DNA of 64,000 bases from Arsukibacterium indicum (GCF_019100565.1 NZ_JAHRID010000004.1:186001-250000); one strand, 5' to 3'. Numbered from the stretch's first letter, positions 44,938-55,414 are shown. Program-made: numbers and translations. Notes: generated by a model not told the origin, from the sequence alone.

Positions 44938-46311
44938 TTAATCTCCGGTCTGAAACCACAGCTGAAAGGTGGCATAGCTGCGCCATGGCGCCAGGCTGTC
45001 ATTATTTACCTTAGTATTTTTGGTTCTGGCCAGCGCTTTCTGGACACCTAAATCGCCAGCCAGCCAGATATTACTGTCGCCCAGGCCACGCATTCTGGCA
45101 TAGTTAACGGTCCATGGGCCAATTCCTTTAATACTGAGCCAGCTCTCAGGTGCCGCGTCAGGCTCCGCAAGCACAAAAGCTGCAAGATCCCTTAATGTTT
45201 GCCGGCGTAACGCCGGTACTTTTATCATTTGCAAGTCACTGTCAAGCACGGCCTGCGGGCTTGGGAATAGCCGTTTTTCGGCATTGATGGGAGCACCCAG
45301 TGCCTGCACCAGCCGGTTAAGCTGGGTGCGGGCACCCGCTACACTAACCTGTTGACCGAGGACAGCGCGAACACCTGCCTCCCAGGTACTCCAAAGCCCC
45401 GGAATCCGCAGACCATTGATTAATCCTCTGCTGAAAAAAGAATGGTTTGCCAGTTGCTGCTCAATTTGTAGCAGGTTAGCGTCTAAATCCAGTAACCGGC
45501 GCAGCTGCTGAACTAATGCCCCTAACCCTGTTGAGCCCGGCCAGTGTAACTTCAAACCAAGGCTATTGTCGGTTTGGGGCGAAACTTCAAACCAGCCAGG
45601 TTGCTGCAAATAGCTGAAGGTGCGGCCATAGCAGTTGCCCTCCACCCAGTCTATACCGGTTAAGGTTCTGGCCTGCCAGAATGCCAGCATCTGCTGCCAG
45701 GCTAGTGGGGGCCGGTAGCTAAGTTCAAGTTGCAGACTATTCCCTGCAACATGTTCACGCTGGCGCCGGATAGCGGAAGGATTGAGCCTGAGTTGTTTAA
45801 CAAAAGCGTCGTTAAAACGGCGAACACTTTGAAAGCCAGCCTGATACGCAATATTGGTAATAGCTAACTGAGTTTCATGCAGCAATTTTTTAGCAAACAG
45901 CACTTGCTGACTCAGCGCATACTGAGTTGGGGTTAACCCCATTTGCTGTTGAAATAATTTGCGCAGGTAGCGATCTGAAATACCAAGACGTGCTGCAAGT
46001 TCAGCCTGACTCTGCTGTTGCAGGGCACCTTCGTCAATTAAGCGCATTGCCCGGTGTAGGGTGGTGTGAGTACCCTGCCATGCCGCTGAGCCAGGGGCAC
46101 TGTCTGGCCGGCAGCGTAAACATGGTCTGAAACCTGCCACACTGGCGGCAGCTGCAGAAAAATAATAGCAAACTTGCCGCTCGGCCGGTGCTTTTGCCGG
46201 GCATATTGGCCGGCAAAAAATGCCCGTGCTTTTTACAGCAGTAAAAAACAGGCCGTCAAATCGTGCGTCTCTTGCCAGCCTCGCTTGCTGACACACTGCA
46301 TCAGTTAACAT
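44938..46311 (-). CDS. Ada N-terminal / AraC / AlkA fusion, DNA-3-methyladenine glycosylase II
   Basis: 457 residues. The Ada zinc domain has Cys33, Cys37, Cys64 and Cys67, the same spacing as E. coli Ada 38/42/69/72, so Cys33 is the likely methyl acceptor. An AraC-type helix-turn-helix follows (about 85-180, SDRYLRKLFQQQMGLTPTQYA). The second half is AlkA: an N-terminal domain then HhH-GPD (IKGIGPWTVNYA) with catalytic Asp in LAGDLGV. It should sense methyl phosphotriesters, activate transcription and excise 3-methyladenine. Confidence 0.92.
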   Translation of the reverse strand: MLTDAVCQQARLARDARFDGLFFTAVKSTGIFCRPICPAKAPAERQVCYYFSAAAASVAGFRPCLRCRPDSAPGSAAWQGTHTTLHRAMRLIDEGALQQQSQAELAARLGISDRYLRKLFQQQMGLTPTQYALSQQVLFAKKLLHETQLAITNIAYQAGFQSVRRFNDAFVKQLRLNPSAIRRQREHVAGNSLQLELSYRPPLAWQQMLAFWQARTLTGIDWVEGNCYGRTFSYLQQPGWFEVSPQTDNSLGLKLHWPGSTGLGALVQQLRRLLDLDANLLQIEQQLANHSFFSRGLINGLRIPGLWSTWEAGVRAVLGQQVSVAGARTQLNRLVQALGAPINAEKRLFPSPQAVLDSDLQMIKVPALRRQTLRDLAAFVLAEPDAAPESWLSIKGIGPWTVNYARMRGLGDSNIWLAGDLGVQKALARTKNTKVNNDSLAPWRSYATFQLWFQTGD

Positions 46312-46515
46312 AAAAGTGGCTTTTTGCTTTCAGGTAGCAGGAGTATAACAACAGCCGCTCAGAAAACTGGCCATATCCGGAACTAAAAAGTAAATTAGTG
46401 TTATTGCGGCTTTTGTCTTATTGCAGTTCGTGACACAGCGGCTTAATATCAGGTGCTGTATGCCATGGGCAGGATAACAAGTGGCCAGCGAGGCCGGAAT
46501 AATGCAGGGGTTGCA

Positions 46516-46857
46516 ATGTTAGAGAGCTTTTTTATTCAGTTAAGTACTGAGCCTGAAACCATCAGTTTTCAGCAAAGTACCGGTATTATCGATCAGATGT
46601 ATCACTTTCAGCCCTGTGCGTTCAAAAATGGTGAACTGCACAATGCAGCAGGTGAAAATACCGGAAGCTGTAAGATACTGGCGTTTGGCGCCCTGCATCA
46701 GCTGTCAGAGCCGCAGACCCTGTTTTTGTTCGGTGACTATTATCAGACGGTGCTGGCAAACCCAAAAGGGGAAGATCATCAGAATATCCGTAATTTTATG
46801 CGAACTGGCTGGGACGGTGTGCATTTTGAACAGCAACCATTGCGATTAAAAGAATAA
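46516..46857 (+). CDS. HopJ-family protein
   Basis: 113 residues from the ATG at 46516 (AGGGG upstream). The family blocks are clear: ENTGSCKILAFGALHQLS, TLFLFGDYYQTVLANP and DHQNIRNFMRTGWDGVHF. The family was named after a Pseudomonas type III effector, but it is common in free-living bacteria with no secretion system and its function is unknown. No type III genes are near. A strong terminator overlaps the stop. Confidence 0.87.
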   Translation: MLESFFIQLSTEPETISFQQSTGIIDQMYHFQPCAFKNGELHNAAGENTGSCKILAFGALHQLSEPQTLFLFGDYYQTVLANPKGEDHQNIRNFMRTGWDGVHFEQQPLRLKE

Positions 46858-46882
46858 AGCACTGACGTTATGTCAGTGCTTT
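46856..46882. terminator. Bidirectional terminator between HopJ and S9 peptidase genes
   Basis: Perfect 11-bp stem AAAGCACTGAC/GTCAGTGCTTT with loop GTTAT; it overlaps the HopJ stop codon. Confidence 0.8.
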
Positions 46883-46928
46883 GGCGTTTTCAAGCTAACC
46901 TGTTGCCAGGCACAAAATCTATAATCTA

Positions 46929-49049
46929 TCAGGCTGCGGTATTATTGGTTTGTGCTACCTGTTTATCTTCTGACTCTTTTGCTGCTTTAATTTTATCGGC
47001 GTGCGGAAGCTGGTGATCCGGTAATGCAGTGTTACCCTGTTTTAAGAAGTGATCCATCCAGCGAATTAAGCGCAGACCATAATCCAGCTGGGCTGCTGCT
47101 TTCTGATTGCCATGGCCCTCGCCAGGATACAATACTAAACGCACCGGTACATTCCCGTGTGTTTTCAGGTAACGATACAGCTCCATCGACTGGCTGGGAT
47201 GAACCCGGGTATCTTCTTTGCCGTGCATAATTAAAATAGGCGTTCTGGCTTGTTCAGCATAGAAAATAGGGCTGCGTTCCAGATACCACTGCCATTTCTG
47301 CCATGGATAACTGCGGGCATGCACCAGATGCATTTCATTGGCAATGTCGGTAGTACCAAATTTGGACAAGTTATTACTGATGCCAACAAACATTACACTG
47401 GCAGCGAAATGTTCAGTTTGTTTGGTGGCTGCCCAGGCTGAGGCGTAGCCACCATAAGAGCCGCCGGTAATGCCAACTTTTGTGGTATCAACCAGGCCGC
47501 TGGCAACCAGATGTTTTTTGGCATCAACCAAATCATCAAATTCTTTGCCGGCGTAGTCATTTTGACCAAGCTTTGAAAACGCCACACCCCGGCCGGTACT
47601 GCCACGGTAATTGGGGAAAAACTGGACATAGCCTTCTGCCGCCATTAATTTTACCGGGCTGGCGTAGCGGTCCAGCCAGCCGTTAGAAATATGGGCTTCA
47701 GGGCCACCATGTACTACCATCACCAACGGATACTGCTGTCCTTCCTGGTAATTAAGCGGGTACACCAAAATGCCTTCTAAATCCAGACCATCTGCGGCTT
47801 GATAGCGCAATGTTTGCTGCTTTGGCATGTCGATTTCCGCCAACCAGGGGTTAGAGTTGGTCAGCCGTTTTAAGTCGCCGTTTTTGCTCAGTGCATAAAC
47901 TTCATTTGGATGCGCAGCTTTATTCAGCAATACTCTGGCATGTTCGCTCTGGTTAGCATAAGCCAGCCGGGTTGCAATACCGTTACCGGTTTTGACAATA
48001 ATATTGCGTTTACTGTTTCGGATATTCAGCCGGCCTATTTCGGCCTCGGTGCCAACATGGCCCAAGTAATCAAGCTCAGTATTGCTGCGCCAGGCAATAT
48101 CCTGCACGTGCCCCATATAATCAGGCAAAATCTCGCTAAGCTTACCGGTTGCTACATCGGCCAGCAGCAAGCGACCGGCTGATGGATCGTGAATATCCTC
48201 ACTGCCAATGATGGCCAGTTTTTTGCCGTCGGGAGAAAATGCGGCTTTATCAAGCTTACCGGCCGTCACAAATTGCTGCACGGTGTCGCCGGCCAGGTTA
48301 ATCAGCTGATAACGACTTGCCATATAGTTGTCGTCAATCAGGCTCGTAGGGGCAGTACGGATCAGGATATGCTTATTGTCTGGTGCAAAATCTGCAGACA
48401 AAACGTTACCTTCAACGGTAATGGTTTTTGGGCTAATGTCCGGCGTGTTCAGATCTGCCAGCCACAACTGGTTTAATTCAGACTCTTCCTCGTATACCTC
48501 AGCTTTAAACCCTTTTTTGGTTAACTGCTCTTTTGATGTCGGCTCGGCAGGCTTCGCAATAAAGGCGATTTTACGGCCATCCTGACTGATATCATAGCTG
48601 GCGATAGCATTACCATGGCTGTAAACCTGAGTTGCTTCCCCGCCATTAACTGCAATTTTATATAAGCTGGCGAACTTATCTTTGCCACGTTTACTGGTGA
48701 AATAAAGCGTTCTGTTGTCAGGACTGAATTTAAGGTTTGCTACCCGGACGTCGCCGGTAATAAAAGAAGTTTCCTGGCCGCTTTTATCTACCATAAAAAG
48801 TTCACGATAACTGCTGCCATCGTCGTCCTGATACGGGTTGCGTGGGCGATTACGAATAAAGGCTGTTTGCTGGCCATCGGCGCTGATCGCAAGTTCCGTT
48901 ACACTTTGTACGGATACCGTTTGCTCCAGAGTAATCGGTTTTGCTGTCAGTACGGGGCTGAACAGAGCCGCGCTCAACAAAGCCGTGCTGACATAGCTTG
49001 CGGCAGACAGTTTTCGCTGCTGCAGCGGTTGGGGTAAAGGCTTAACCAT
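46929..49049 (-). CDS. S9-family prolyl oligopeptidase-like peptidase, exported
   Basis: 706 residues from the ATG at 49047-49049 (AAGGA upstream; the reading from 49094 has none). A signal peptide ends around SPVLTA. A beta-propeller (about 40-420, DPP IV or TolB-like units such as SPDGKKLAIIGSEDI) precedes the alpha/beta-hydrolase domain. The catalytic Ser is in GGSYGGY near residue 530, Asp in HGKEDTRVH near 615 and His in PGEGHG near 647. It should cleave peptides in the periplasm or outside the cell. Confidence 0.93.
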   Translation of the reverse strand: MVKPLPQPLQQRKLSAASYVSTALLSAALFSPVLTAKPITLEQTVSVQSVTELAISADGQQTAFIRNRPRNPYQDDDGSSYRELFMVDKSGQETSFITGDVRVANLKFSPDNRTLYFTSKRGKDKFASLYKIAVNGGEATQVYSHGNAIASYDISQDGRKIAFIAKPAEPTSKEQLTKKGFKAEVYEEESELNQLWLADLNTPDISPKTITVEGNVLSADFAPDNKHILIRTAPTSLIDDNYMASRYQLINLAGDTVQQFVTAGKLDKAAFSPDGKKLAIIGSEDIHDPSAGRLLLADVATGKLSEILPDYMGHVQDIAWRSNTELDYLGHVGTEAEIGRLNIRNSKRNIIVKTGNGIATRLAYANQSEHARVLLNKAAHPNEVYALSKNGDLKRLTNSNPWLAEIDMPKQQTLRYQAADGLDLEGILVYPLNYQEGQQYPLVMVVHGGPEAHISNGWLDRYASPVKLMAAEGYVQFFPNYRGSTGRGVAFSKLGQNDYAGKEFDDLVDAKKHLVASGLVDTTKVGITGGSYGGYASAWAATKQTEHFAASVMFVGISNNLSKFGTTDIANEMHLVHARSYPWQKWQWYLERSPIFYAEQARTPILIMHGKEDTRVHPSQSMELYRYLKTHGNVPVRLVLYPGEGHGNQKAAAQLDYGLRLIRWMDHFLKQGNTALPDHQLPHADKIKAAKESEDKQVAQTNNTAA

Positions 49050-49218
49050 GGTTTTTCCTTCTGTTTTATTATCACTTGCTTGAATTATCTGCAATTTACA
49101 GGGCAGCAGGCTATTTTCTCCAACGGGTGCGCTGTGCTATGTTGCACACAGTTCGGGTTGATGAAAAAGCGGCGCCTTGCCGCTGCCAAAACAACAATAA
49201 AATGACACAGGACACGAT

Positions 49219-50454
49219 ATGTCTCAACCTCCCATGTTTACAAACGATGCAGTGGTTCTTGGCTTACTGGCTGTTATTCTGGGGCTGGTATTTTACACCA
49301 GTAATAGTGCAAACCGCACTTGCCAGGGGTTTTACAAGTACGTGCCAGCCCTGTTGCTCTGTTACTTTATTCCGTCTTTATTAAATAGTTTTAACATTAT
49401 TGATGGAGAAGCATCAGGTCTGTACAAGATGGCCTCTCGTTATCTGCTGCCTGCCAGCTTAATCTTACTCACCCTGAGTGTCGACTTTAAAGCTATCCTT
49501 GGCCTTGGGCCAAAAGCACTGATCATGTTTTTTACCGGTACCCTCGGCATTATCATCGGCGGACCTATCGCTCTGTTAAGCGTTGGCTATTTCTTTCCGG
49601 AGCAACTGGGCGGGGATGTCTGGCGCGGCATGACAACAGTTGCCGGCAGCTGGATTGGCGGCGGCGCGAATCAGGCGGCGATGAAAGAGGTATTTGAAGT
49701 CGATGGTAGTTTATTTTCAGTGATGATAACGGTCGATGTGCTGGTCGCTAATGTCTGGTTAGCGGTGTTGTTATTTATGGCCAGCCGGGCAAAACAAATT
49801 GACGCCGCGAACGGAGCCGATACCCGTGCTATTGGTCATTTGCAGCAAAAAATAGAACAGTATCAGGCTGAAAACTCCCGTATTCCGTCCATTCAGGATA
49901 TTATGTTGATTGTCGCAGTAGCTTTTGGGGTTACCGGCCTGGCCCATGCCATGGCAGACGTTATCGCCCCGTGGATTGGTCGGGTTGCACCCTCTCTGGC
50001 CGATTACAGTTTAACCAGTGGCTTTTTCTGGTTAGTGGTTATTGCCACTACGGTTGGTTTGTTGATGTCACTGACTCCTGCCCGCAAACTGGAGGGGGCA
50101 GGGGCATCCAAAGTCGGCACGGCATTTTTGTATATTCTGGTGGCAACCATCGGTATGCAAATGGATGTTACGGCTATTTTAAGCAATAAACTGATGTTTC
50201 TGGTTGGGATAATCTGGATGCTGGTTCATGCCATTCTATTGCTGGTGGTGGCTAAACTAATTAAAGCCCCAACGTTTTATCTGGCTGTCGGCAGTCAGGC
50301 GAACGTAGGTGGCGCGGCATCTGCTCCGGTGGTGGCCGCAGCATTTCATCCGTCACTGGCGCCGGTTGGGGTGTTACTGGCGGTTCTGGGTTATGGCCTG
50401 GGTACTTATGGTGCTTATATTTGCGGCTTAATTTTACAACAGGTAGCGCCATAG
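49219..50454 (+). CDS. DUF819-family membrane protein
   Basis: 411 residues with about eleven hydrophobic segments. The GTLGIIIGGPIALL, GSWIGGGANQAAMKEVF and GSQANVGGAASAPVVAAAF patterns fit DUF819, a poorly known transporter-like family. It lies 37 bases before the AI-2E-family gene in the same direction, so the two are likely an operon. No substrate can be inferred. Confidence 0.85.
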   Translation: MSQPPMFTNDAVVLGLLAVILGLVFYTSNSANRTCQGFYKYVPALLLCYFIPSLLNSFNIIDGEASGLYKMASRYLLPASLILLTLSVDFKAILGLGPKALIMFFTGTLGIIIGGPIALLSVGYFFPEQLGGDVWRGMTTVAGSWIGGGANQAAMKEVFEVDGSLFSVMITVDVLVANVWLAVLLFMASRAKQIDAANGADTRAIGHLQQKIEQYQAENSRIPSIQDIMLIVAVAFGVTGLAHAMADVIAPWIGRVAPSLADYSLTSGFFWLVVIATTVGLLMSLTPARKLEGAGASKVGTAFLYILVATIGMQMDVTAILSNKLMFLVGIIWMLVHAILLLVVAKLIKAPTFYLAVGSQANVGGAASAPVVAAAFHPSLAPVGVLLAVLGYGLGTYGAYICGLILQQVAP

Positions 50455-50491
50455 CAACGGCTGGGCGTCTTTTGATAAAGGGAGTTTTCCG

Positions 50492-51577
50492 TTGAGCAAT
50501 CAGGTTAAAATTGAGCCAGGGCACTGGGTACTTATTGTTTTCTTGTTATTGGCGCTGTATGCCAGCTATTTGCTGATAGCGCCCTATCTTGGGCCTATAG
50601 TGCTGGCTTTTGTCTTGTCTTTGCTGTGTTTTCCTGTGCATCAGCGTATTGTCGCTAAATTTCCTGATAAGCCTAACCTGGCGTCTACCTTAACCTGTTC
50701 GTTGCTGGTGGTGGTGATCCTGGTGCCGGCTACCTTTGTCCTGATGGCGATTGTTCAGCAGGGTATTACCTTTGCCAAACAGAGTTACCAATGGGTTGAA
50801 AATGGTGGGGCTGAAGCCTTACTGCAACAACCTTTTATTCAAAATACGATCGAAAAATTGAATAATTTTTTACCTGCAAGCGATTTCAGCATCGAAGGAA
50901 TAGTTGAAAAATTCACTGCATTTGCCTCTGGTTTTAGTAAAGAATTGCTCGATTTGAGTACTAAAGTCGTTGGTGATGTGACGGGGATGATTGTCAGTTT
51001 TTTCCTGATGTTATTTGTGCTGTTTTTTCTGCTGCGTGACCATAAAAAAATTATCGAATCTCTGCATTGGGTGTTACCACTGGCCCGTTCTCAGGAAGAA
51101 AAATTGCTGTCAGAAGCTAATTTGGTGGCACGTTCTGCAGTTATGGGTACTTTTCTGACAGCACTGGCGCAAGGTGTTGCCGGTGGTATTGGTATGGCTA
51201 TTGTTGGGATGCCGGGACTGTTCTGGGGCACCATAATGGTGTTTGCGTCACTTATTCCGGTAGTGGGCGCGGCATTAATATGGGTGCCGGCTGCCTTATA
51301 CCTGTTGCTGACAGGTGACTGGCCCTGGGCGCTATTTTTAACGCTGTGGGGGGCAATAGTTGTCGGGTCAATTGATAACTTCCTAAGGCCAGTGTTGATG
51401 CAGGGTGCCTCTAATATGAGTACCCTGGTGCTGTTTTTATCGCTGATTGGCGGTTTGCATCTTTTCGGTATTATCGGCCTGATTTACGGCCCTATTATCT
51501 TCGCGTTAACCCATGTATTGATTAAGCTGTATACTATTGAATTCCGTGACTTTCTGGAAAAGCAGGATAAAAGTTAA
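50492..51577 (+). CDS. AI-2E-family (PerM-like) permease
   Basis: 361 residues, start is TTG at 50492 with AAAGGGAG upstream. Seven or eight hydrophobic segments; core blocks LLFVLFFLLRDHKKI-like, LTALAQGVAGGIGMAIVGMP and GSIDNFLRPVLMQG are family typical. Named for autoinducer-2 export in E. coli (TqsA), but members also act as Na+/H+ or other exporters. The real substrate is open. Confidence 0.87.
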   Translation: MSNQVKIEPGHWVLIVFLLLALYASYLLIAPYLGPIVLAFVLSLLCFPVHQRIVAKFPDKPNLASTLTCSLLVVVILVPATFVLMAIVQQGITFAKQSYQWVENGGAEALLQQPFIQNTIEKLNNFLPASDFSIEGIVEKFTAFASGFSKELLDLSTKVVGDVTGMIVSFFLMLFVLFFLLRDHKKIIESLHWVLPLARSQEEKLLSEANLVARSAVMGTFLTALAQGVAGGIGMAIVGMPGLFWGTIMVFASLIPVVGAALIWVPAALYLLLTGDWPWALFLTLWGAIVVGSIDNFLRPVLMQGASNMSTLVLFLSLIGGLHLFGIIGLIYGPIIFALTHVLIKLYTIEFRDFLEKQDKS

Positions 51578-51688
51578 CAGACTAATTTGTAATCTTTAAC
51601 TTTTTAATCTTTAAATTGTTAACCGTATTGCCATTCAACTGATGCCAGCTATCTTTAGTTAAGTGTTTACATATGGATAGCTAATTCT

Positions 51689-53242
51689 ATGCGCCGCAAT
51701 TTACCAGTAACGAATAACGAACGGACCTTTGGTAAAGATGTAAAGCTGATTACCACCACCGATTTAAACAGTAAAATTTTGCATTGCAATGATGCCTTTG
51801 TAGAGATCAGTGGTTTTAAGCGGGAAGAGCTAATTGGTCAACCTCACAATATTGTTCGCCACCCTGATATGCCACCTCTGGCATATCAGATAATGTGGGA
51901 ACATTTAAAAGCCGGTAAGCCCTGGATGGGCCTGGTAAAAAATCGCAGTAAAAATGGCGATTATTATTGGGTAGATGCTTATGTTACGCCGGTAACTGAG
52001 CACGGTAAGGTAATAGGCTATGAGTCGGTTCGGTCCTGTCCGGACCGCACGGACATAAAGCGGGCTGAAAAACTTTACCAGGCCATTAATGCCGGTAACT
52101 TTAAAAAACATCATTGGCATCTGCGGCCAGACACCTGGTTGCTGCTGGCCGGTTTAATAGTGTGTGGTTTGCTATACGCGTTCACATCAACCGCTTGGGT
52201 GTTACTGGCGCTGCTTGGCACGCTGCTGGGCTATGCGATACTCAGCAATATATGGCGTGAGCGGGCAATGGCCGGCGTGAAGGCGCTGCTCAGTAATGCC
52301 TTCAAACACGAACTGGCCGTTATGACCTTTACCGATGATGATCCGGAAATTGGTGAGCTGAAAGTTGCCATTATGAGTTCAAAAGCGCATTTGGGCGCGG
52401 TACTTACCAGGATAGAAGATTCAGCAATTAATGTCGCCCGCCAGGCTAAACAGGGGTTGGCGCAGGCCGAGTCTACTACAGCAAAAATTAAGCAACAACA
52501 AACTGAAACCGAGCAAGCCGCCACAGCTATGCATCAGATGACGGCAACCATAGCTGACGTGTCATCGCACGTACAGGAAACTGCTGAGCGGGCTGAACAA
52601 TCGAACGAGCTGGCCGGGCGCAGCCGGCAAACGGCCGCTACCACCCGCAAGTCAATAGAAACACTGCGCGATACCGTCAGTAACATCAGTCACTCGGTAA
52701 CTGAGGTGGCAGAGCAAACCCAGAAAATTGCCAAAGTAGCGCAAATTATTGCCCAAATAGCCGAGCAGACAAATTTGCTGGCGTTAAATGCAGCGATTGA
52801 GGCTGCGCGGGCCGGCGAACAGGGCCGTGGTTTTGCTGTGGTCGCCGATGAAGTGCGCAATCTGGCCAGCCGCACCCAGGACTCTACCAAAGAAATTCAC
52901 GGCATTATTACTGAGCTTACCGCCAGAGCCAACACCGCGGTAGAAGTGGCCCAGCAAGGGCGTGATGGTGCAGAAGCCGGCTTACAACAGGTGAAAGAAA
53001 CTGAGCAAATGTTAAATGGGATATCAGATGCTGTGGGCGCTATTGCGGCTATGTCAATTCAAATGGCCGCAGCGGTGGAAGAGCAGGCCCATGTTGCCGA
53101 GGATGTAAATCGCCAGGTTGAGAATATTTCATCGCTGGCTCACAGTAGTCTTAGTGAGGCAGACAGCTCTGCCAGCACCACCCGTAAATTGCAGAAAATT
53201 GCCGGTGAGTTGCACGAGCTGGTGGTGCGGTTTAAGCGTTAA
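51689..53242 (+). CDS. PAS-containing methyl-accepting chemotaxis protein (Aer-like)
   Basis: 517 residues. A PAS domain (about 10-125) with [20 protein letters not shown] and [19 protein letters not shown] is Aer-like, so a cytoplasmic redox or oxygen sensor is likely. Two adjacent transmembrane segments lie at 147-190. The signalling domain carries the conserved hairpin ([20 protein letters not shown] near 358-378). No C-terminal CheR/CheB pentapeptide is seen. It converges on another receptor across a 17-bp-stem terminator. Confidence 0.92.
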   Translation: MRRNLPVTNNERTFGKDVKLITTTDLNSKILHCNDAFVEISGFKREELIGQPHNIVRHPDMPPLAYQIMWEHLKAGKPWMGLVKNRSKNGDYYWVDAYVTPVTEHGKVIGYESVRSCPDRTDIKRAEKLYQAINAGNFKKHHWHLRPDTWLLLAGLIVCGLLYAFTSTAWVLLALLGTLLGYAILSNIWRERAMAGVKALLSNAFKHELAVMTFTDDDPEIGELKVAIMSSKAHLGAVLTRIEDSAINVARQAKQGLAQAESTTAKIKQQQTETEQAATAMHQMTATIADVSSHVQETAERAEQSNELAGRSRQTAATTRKSIETLRDTVSNISHSVTEVAEQTQKIAKVAQIIAQIAEQTNLLALNAAIEAARAGEQGRGFAVVADEVRNLASRTQDSTKEIHGIITELTARANTAVEVAQQGRDGAEAGLQQVKETEQMLNGISDAVGAIAAMSIQMAAAVEEQAHVAEDVNRQVENISSLAHSSLSEADSSASTTRKLQKIAGELHELVVRFKR

Positions 53243-53271
53243 TGTTATGAAACTGGCAGGAGGTAACAGCT

Positions 53272-53310
53272 AAAACTGGCTGCTGGTAAATACTACCAGC
53301 AGCCAGTTTT
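53272..53310. terminator. Strong bidirectional terminator between two chemoreceptor genes
   Basis: 17-bp perfect stem: arms 53272-53288 (AAAACTGGCTGCTGGTA) and 53294-53310, loop AATAC, flanked by A and T runs so it can work both ways. Confidence 0.93.
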
Positions 53311-53323
53311 AACCAGCTATTGC

Positions 53324-54907
53324 TTACGCTACCTTAAACTGGCTGGCCAGTTGTTGCAGCTCTGTACCCAGCTGGCTGAGATCATTACTGGCGGCTGCAG
53401 TCTCTTCACTTGCGGTGGCCGATTGTTCGGCAACATCGCGAATACTGAAAATACTGCGGTTAATTTCTTCAGCTACGGTACTTTGCTCAAGCGCAGCTGC
53501 AGCAATTTGCTGGTTCATCTGCTGAATACTGGTAACTGCAGTATTAATGGCCTGAATAGCATCACCGGCATCATCTGCACTTTCCAGGGTTTCGTTAGCC
53601 AGCCCGGAGCTTTTATGCATGTTGCTGACGGCCGCTTCTGCTTTTTGTTGCAAGGTGCTGATCAGCTGCTCGATCTGTCCGGTTGATTCCTGCGTGCGAA
53701 ATGCCAGCGCCCGGACTTCCTCTGCTACCACTGAGAAGCCGCGACCCGCCTCACCGGCTCGGGCTGCTTCAATCGCCGCGTTTAATGCTAACAGATTGGT
53801 TTGGTCAGCAATGCTTTTAATAACGTCAAGTACCGAGCCGATATTATTGCTTTGCTCTTTTAACTCACCCAGCGAAGTTGCTGAAGTGGTAACTTCATGC
53901 GCCAGCGCTTTAATTTGCTGAATGGTTTTTTGTACCACCTGCTCGCCAACTGTTGCCTGGCCAGATGATTCAGTGGCGGCAGTGGATGCATCCTCTGCGC
54001 TACGCGCCACTTCCTGCACCGTGGCGGCCATTTCATTCATGGCGGTCGCCACCTGTTCGGTTTCTTCTTTTTGCTTGCTCACCCCGGCAGAGTTTTGTTC
54101 AGAAATGGCTGCCATCTCTTCAGTTACGGTTGCCAGCTGAGCAATCCCCGAGGTTAGATTATTAATTAACGCCCTTAAACTGACACTCATTTTCTGCATA
54201 GCCTGCATCAGCTGGCCAGGTTCGTCCTGGCGGTCGGTCGGCAAGTCTTCAGTGATATCACCGGCGGCAATTTTCTCTGCAACCTGTACCACATGCCGTA
54301 ACGGTGCAACAACCATCTGGGTAATAATAAGCGCTGCGAGAAAGCCAATGATAATAGCGATAACAGCAGCAATAATGATCATCAGTTTCAGCTGGCCAGT
54401 TTCCTGCTCCAGAATTTGCAGCTGATTGGCGACAGAACGCGTGCCTGCATCGTCTGCAGCAAGCGCCGCGGCTACCATTTGCTGCTCAATGGCAGGCAGC
54501 TCACTTTGATTGGTTTGGCCATTTAATCTGATCATCTGGGATAGCTGCTGCTGATAAGTATTGATATTCCCTATCATTTCCCGCATTAGTGCAGCACTTT
54601 CCTCTGTAGTAAACATTGGCAGGGTTTTTTCACCTAACTGTTTTGCCTGGTTGCTGATGTCCAGCGCCCGCTGCAGATATTGCGGATCTTTCTGGATCTG
54701 GAAATTTTTATCCTGATGGCGTGCTTCACTGACCAGCAGGTTGGTCTCACTGACATTCGTTACCACCTGAAACCGGCCAGTCATACTGCCCAGGGCGTTG
54801 TAACTTAATACGGAACTTATTATCAGAATTATCAATACCAGACCGAAACCAGTGAGAAGCTTGGTTCGTACGCTCATATTTTTAGAAAGAGTTGAAAAAG
54901 CAGACAT
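53324..54907 (-). CDS. Methyl-accepting chemotaxis protein, transmembrane
   Basis: 527 residues. One transmembrane segment at 16-36, a four-helix periplasmic sensor (about 40-170), a second segment at about 175-197, HAMP (about 200-255) and the signalling domain with [20 protein letters not shown] near 367-386. Methylation-site Gln/Glu pairs are visible (TEEMAAISEQNSAG). The ligand is unknown. No docking pentapeptide at the end. Confidence 0.92.
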   Translation of the reverse strand: MSAFSTLSKNMSVRTKLLTGFGLVLIILIISSVLSYNALGSMTGRFQVVTNVSETNLLVSEARHQDKNFQIQKDPQYLQRALDISNQAKQLGEKTLPMFTTEESAALMREMIGNINTYQQQLSQMIRLNGQTNQSELPAIEQQMVAAALAADDAGTRSVANQLQILEQETGQLKLMIIIAAVIAIIIGFLAALIITQMVVAPLRHVVQVAEKIAAGDITEDLPTDRQDEPGQLMQAMQKMSVSLRALINNLTSGIAQLATVTEEMAAISEQNSAGVSKQKEETEQVATAMNEMAATVQEVARSAEDASTAATESSGQATVGEQVVQKTIQQIKALAHEVTTSATSLGELKEQSNNIGSVLDVIKSIADQTNLLALNAAIEAARAGEAGRGFSVVAEEVRALAFRTQESTGQIEQLISTLQQKAEAAVSNMHKSSGLANETLESADDAGDAIQAINTAVTSIQQMNQQIAAAALEQSTVAEEINRSIFSIRDVAEQSATASEETAAASNDLSQLGTELQQLASQFKVA

Positions 54908-55068
54908 GGTGGAGGCCTCACTTAAATGTTGTTGGCTATTTCAGTTATGCTCCTTTGACAGTTACAGGAACCATGGTTTGTTACGGCTGTTTATAATTAA
55001 GCTTAAGTGTAATCCGGACTAATGCAAGTTTTTGCCAGCATGGCTTATTTTGGTAATCAGCAATAAGA

Positions 55069-55090
55069 AAGGCCAGCAATTGCTGGCCTT
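55069..55090. terminator. 22-base perfect palindrome, terminator for the YjfB-like gene
   Basis: AAGGCCAGCAA/TTGCTGGCCTT, 11-bp arms with no loop bases; on the minus strand it is followed by TTTCTT. Confidence 0.7.
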
Positions 55091-55116
55091 GATAAATACC
55101 GGAGAGCACCATTCAG

Positions 55117-55311
55117 CTAAACGCTGATATTAATATTCTGACCGATATTGCCTACTGGTGATGCTGCTGATGTTTGCTCAACCGTTTGCATCGCACTCTG
55201 GACCAACATGTTGGTCATCTGCGCTTGCTGGTTTTGCTGCTTTTTCGCCATCACAGCGCCCAGTACTTCAAAGCCCTGTGCAGTTGCCAGAGCACCAACG
55301 GATTGACTCAT
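55117..55311 (-). CDS. Small YjfB-like putative motility protein
   Basis: 64 residues. It has the pattern of the YjfB family: a helical part (SQSVGALATAQGFEVLGAVM then KKQQNQQAQMTNMLVQSAMQ) and a GQNINISV end. The family is linked to motility by genome context only. It stands alone with a terminator behind it and may be part of the motility regulon with the chemoreceptor next to it. Confidence 0.65.
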   Translation of the reverse strand: MSQSVGALATAQGFEVLGAVMAKKQQNQQAQMTNMLVQSAMQTVEQTSAASPVGNIGQNINISV

Positions 55312-55414
55312 AGTACCTCCTATTCACAATACGTCAGCACTGTATCGGCAGTTGGCCAGAATACTTTAGGCATTTTTTTGCCGTATTTTAAATTTTGGTA
55401 GTATTCAGATAAAT

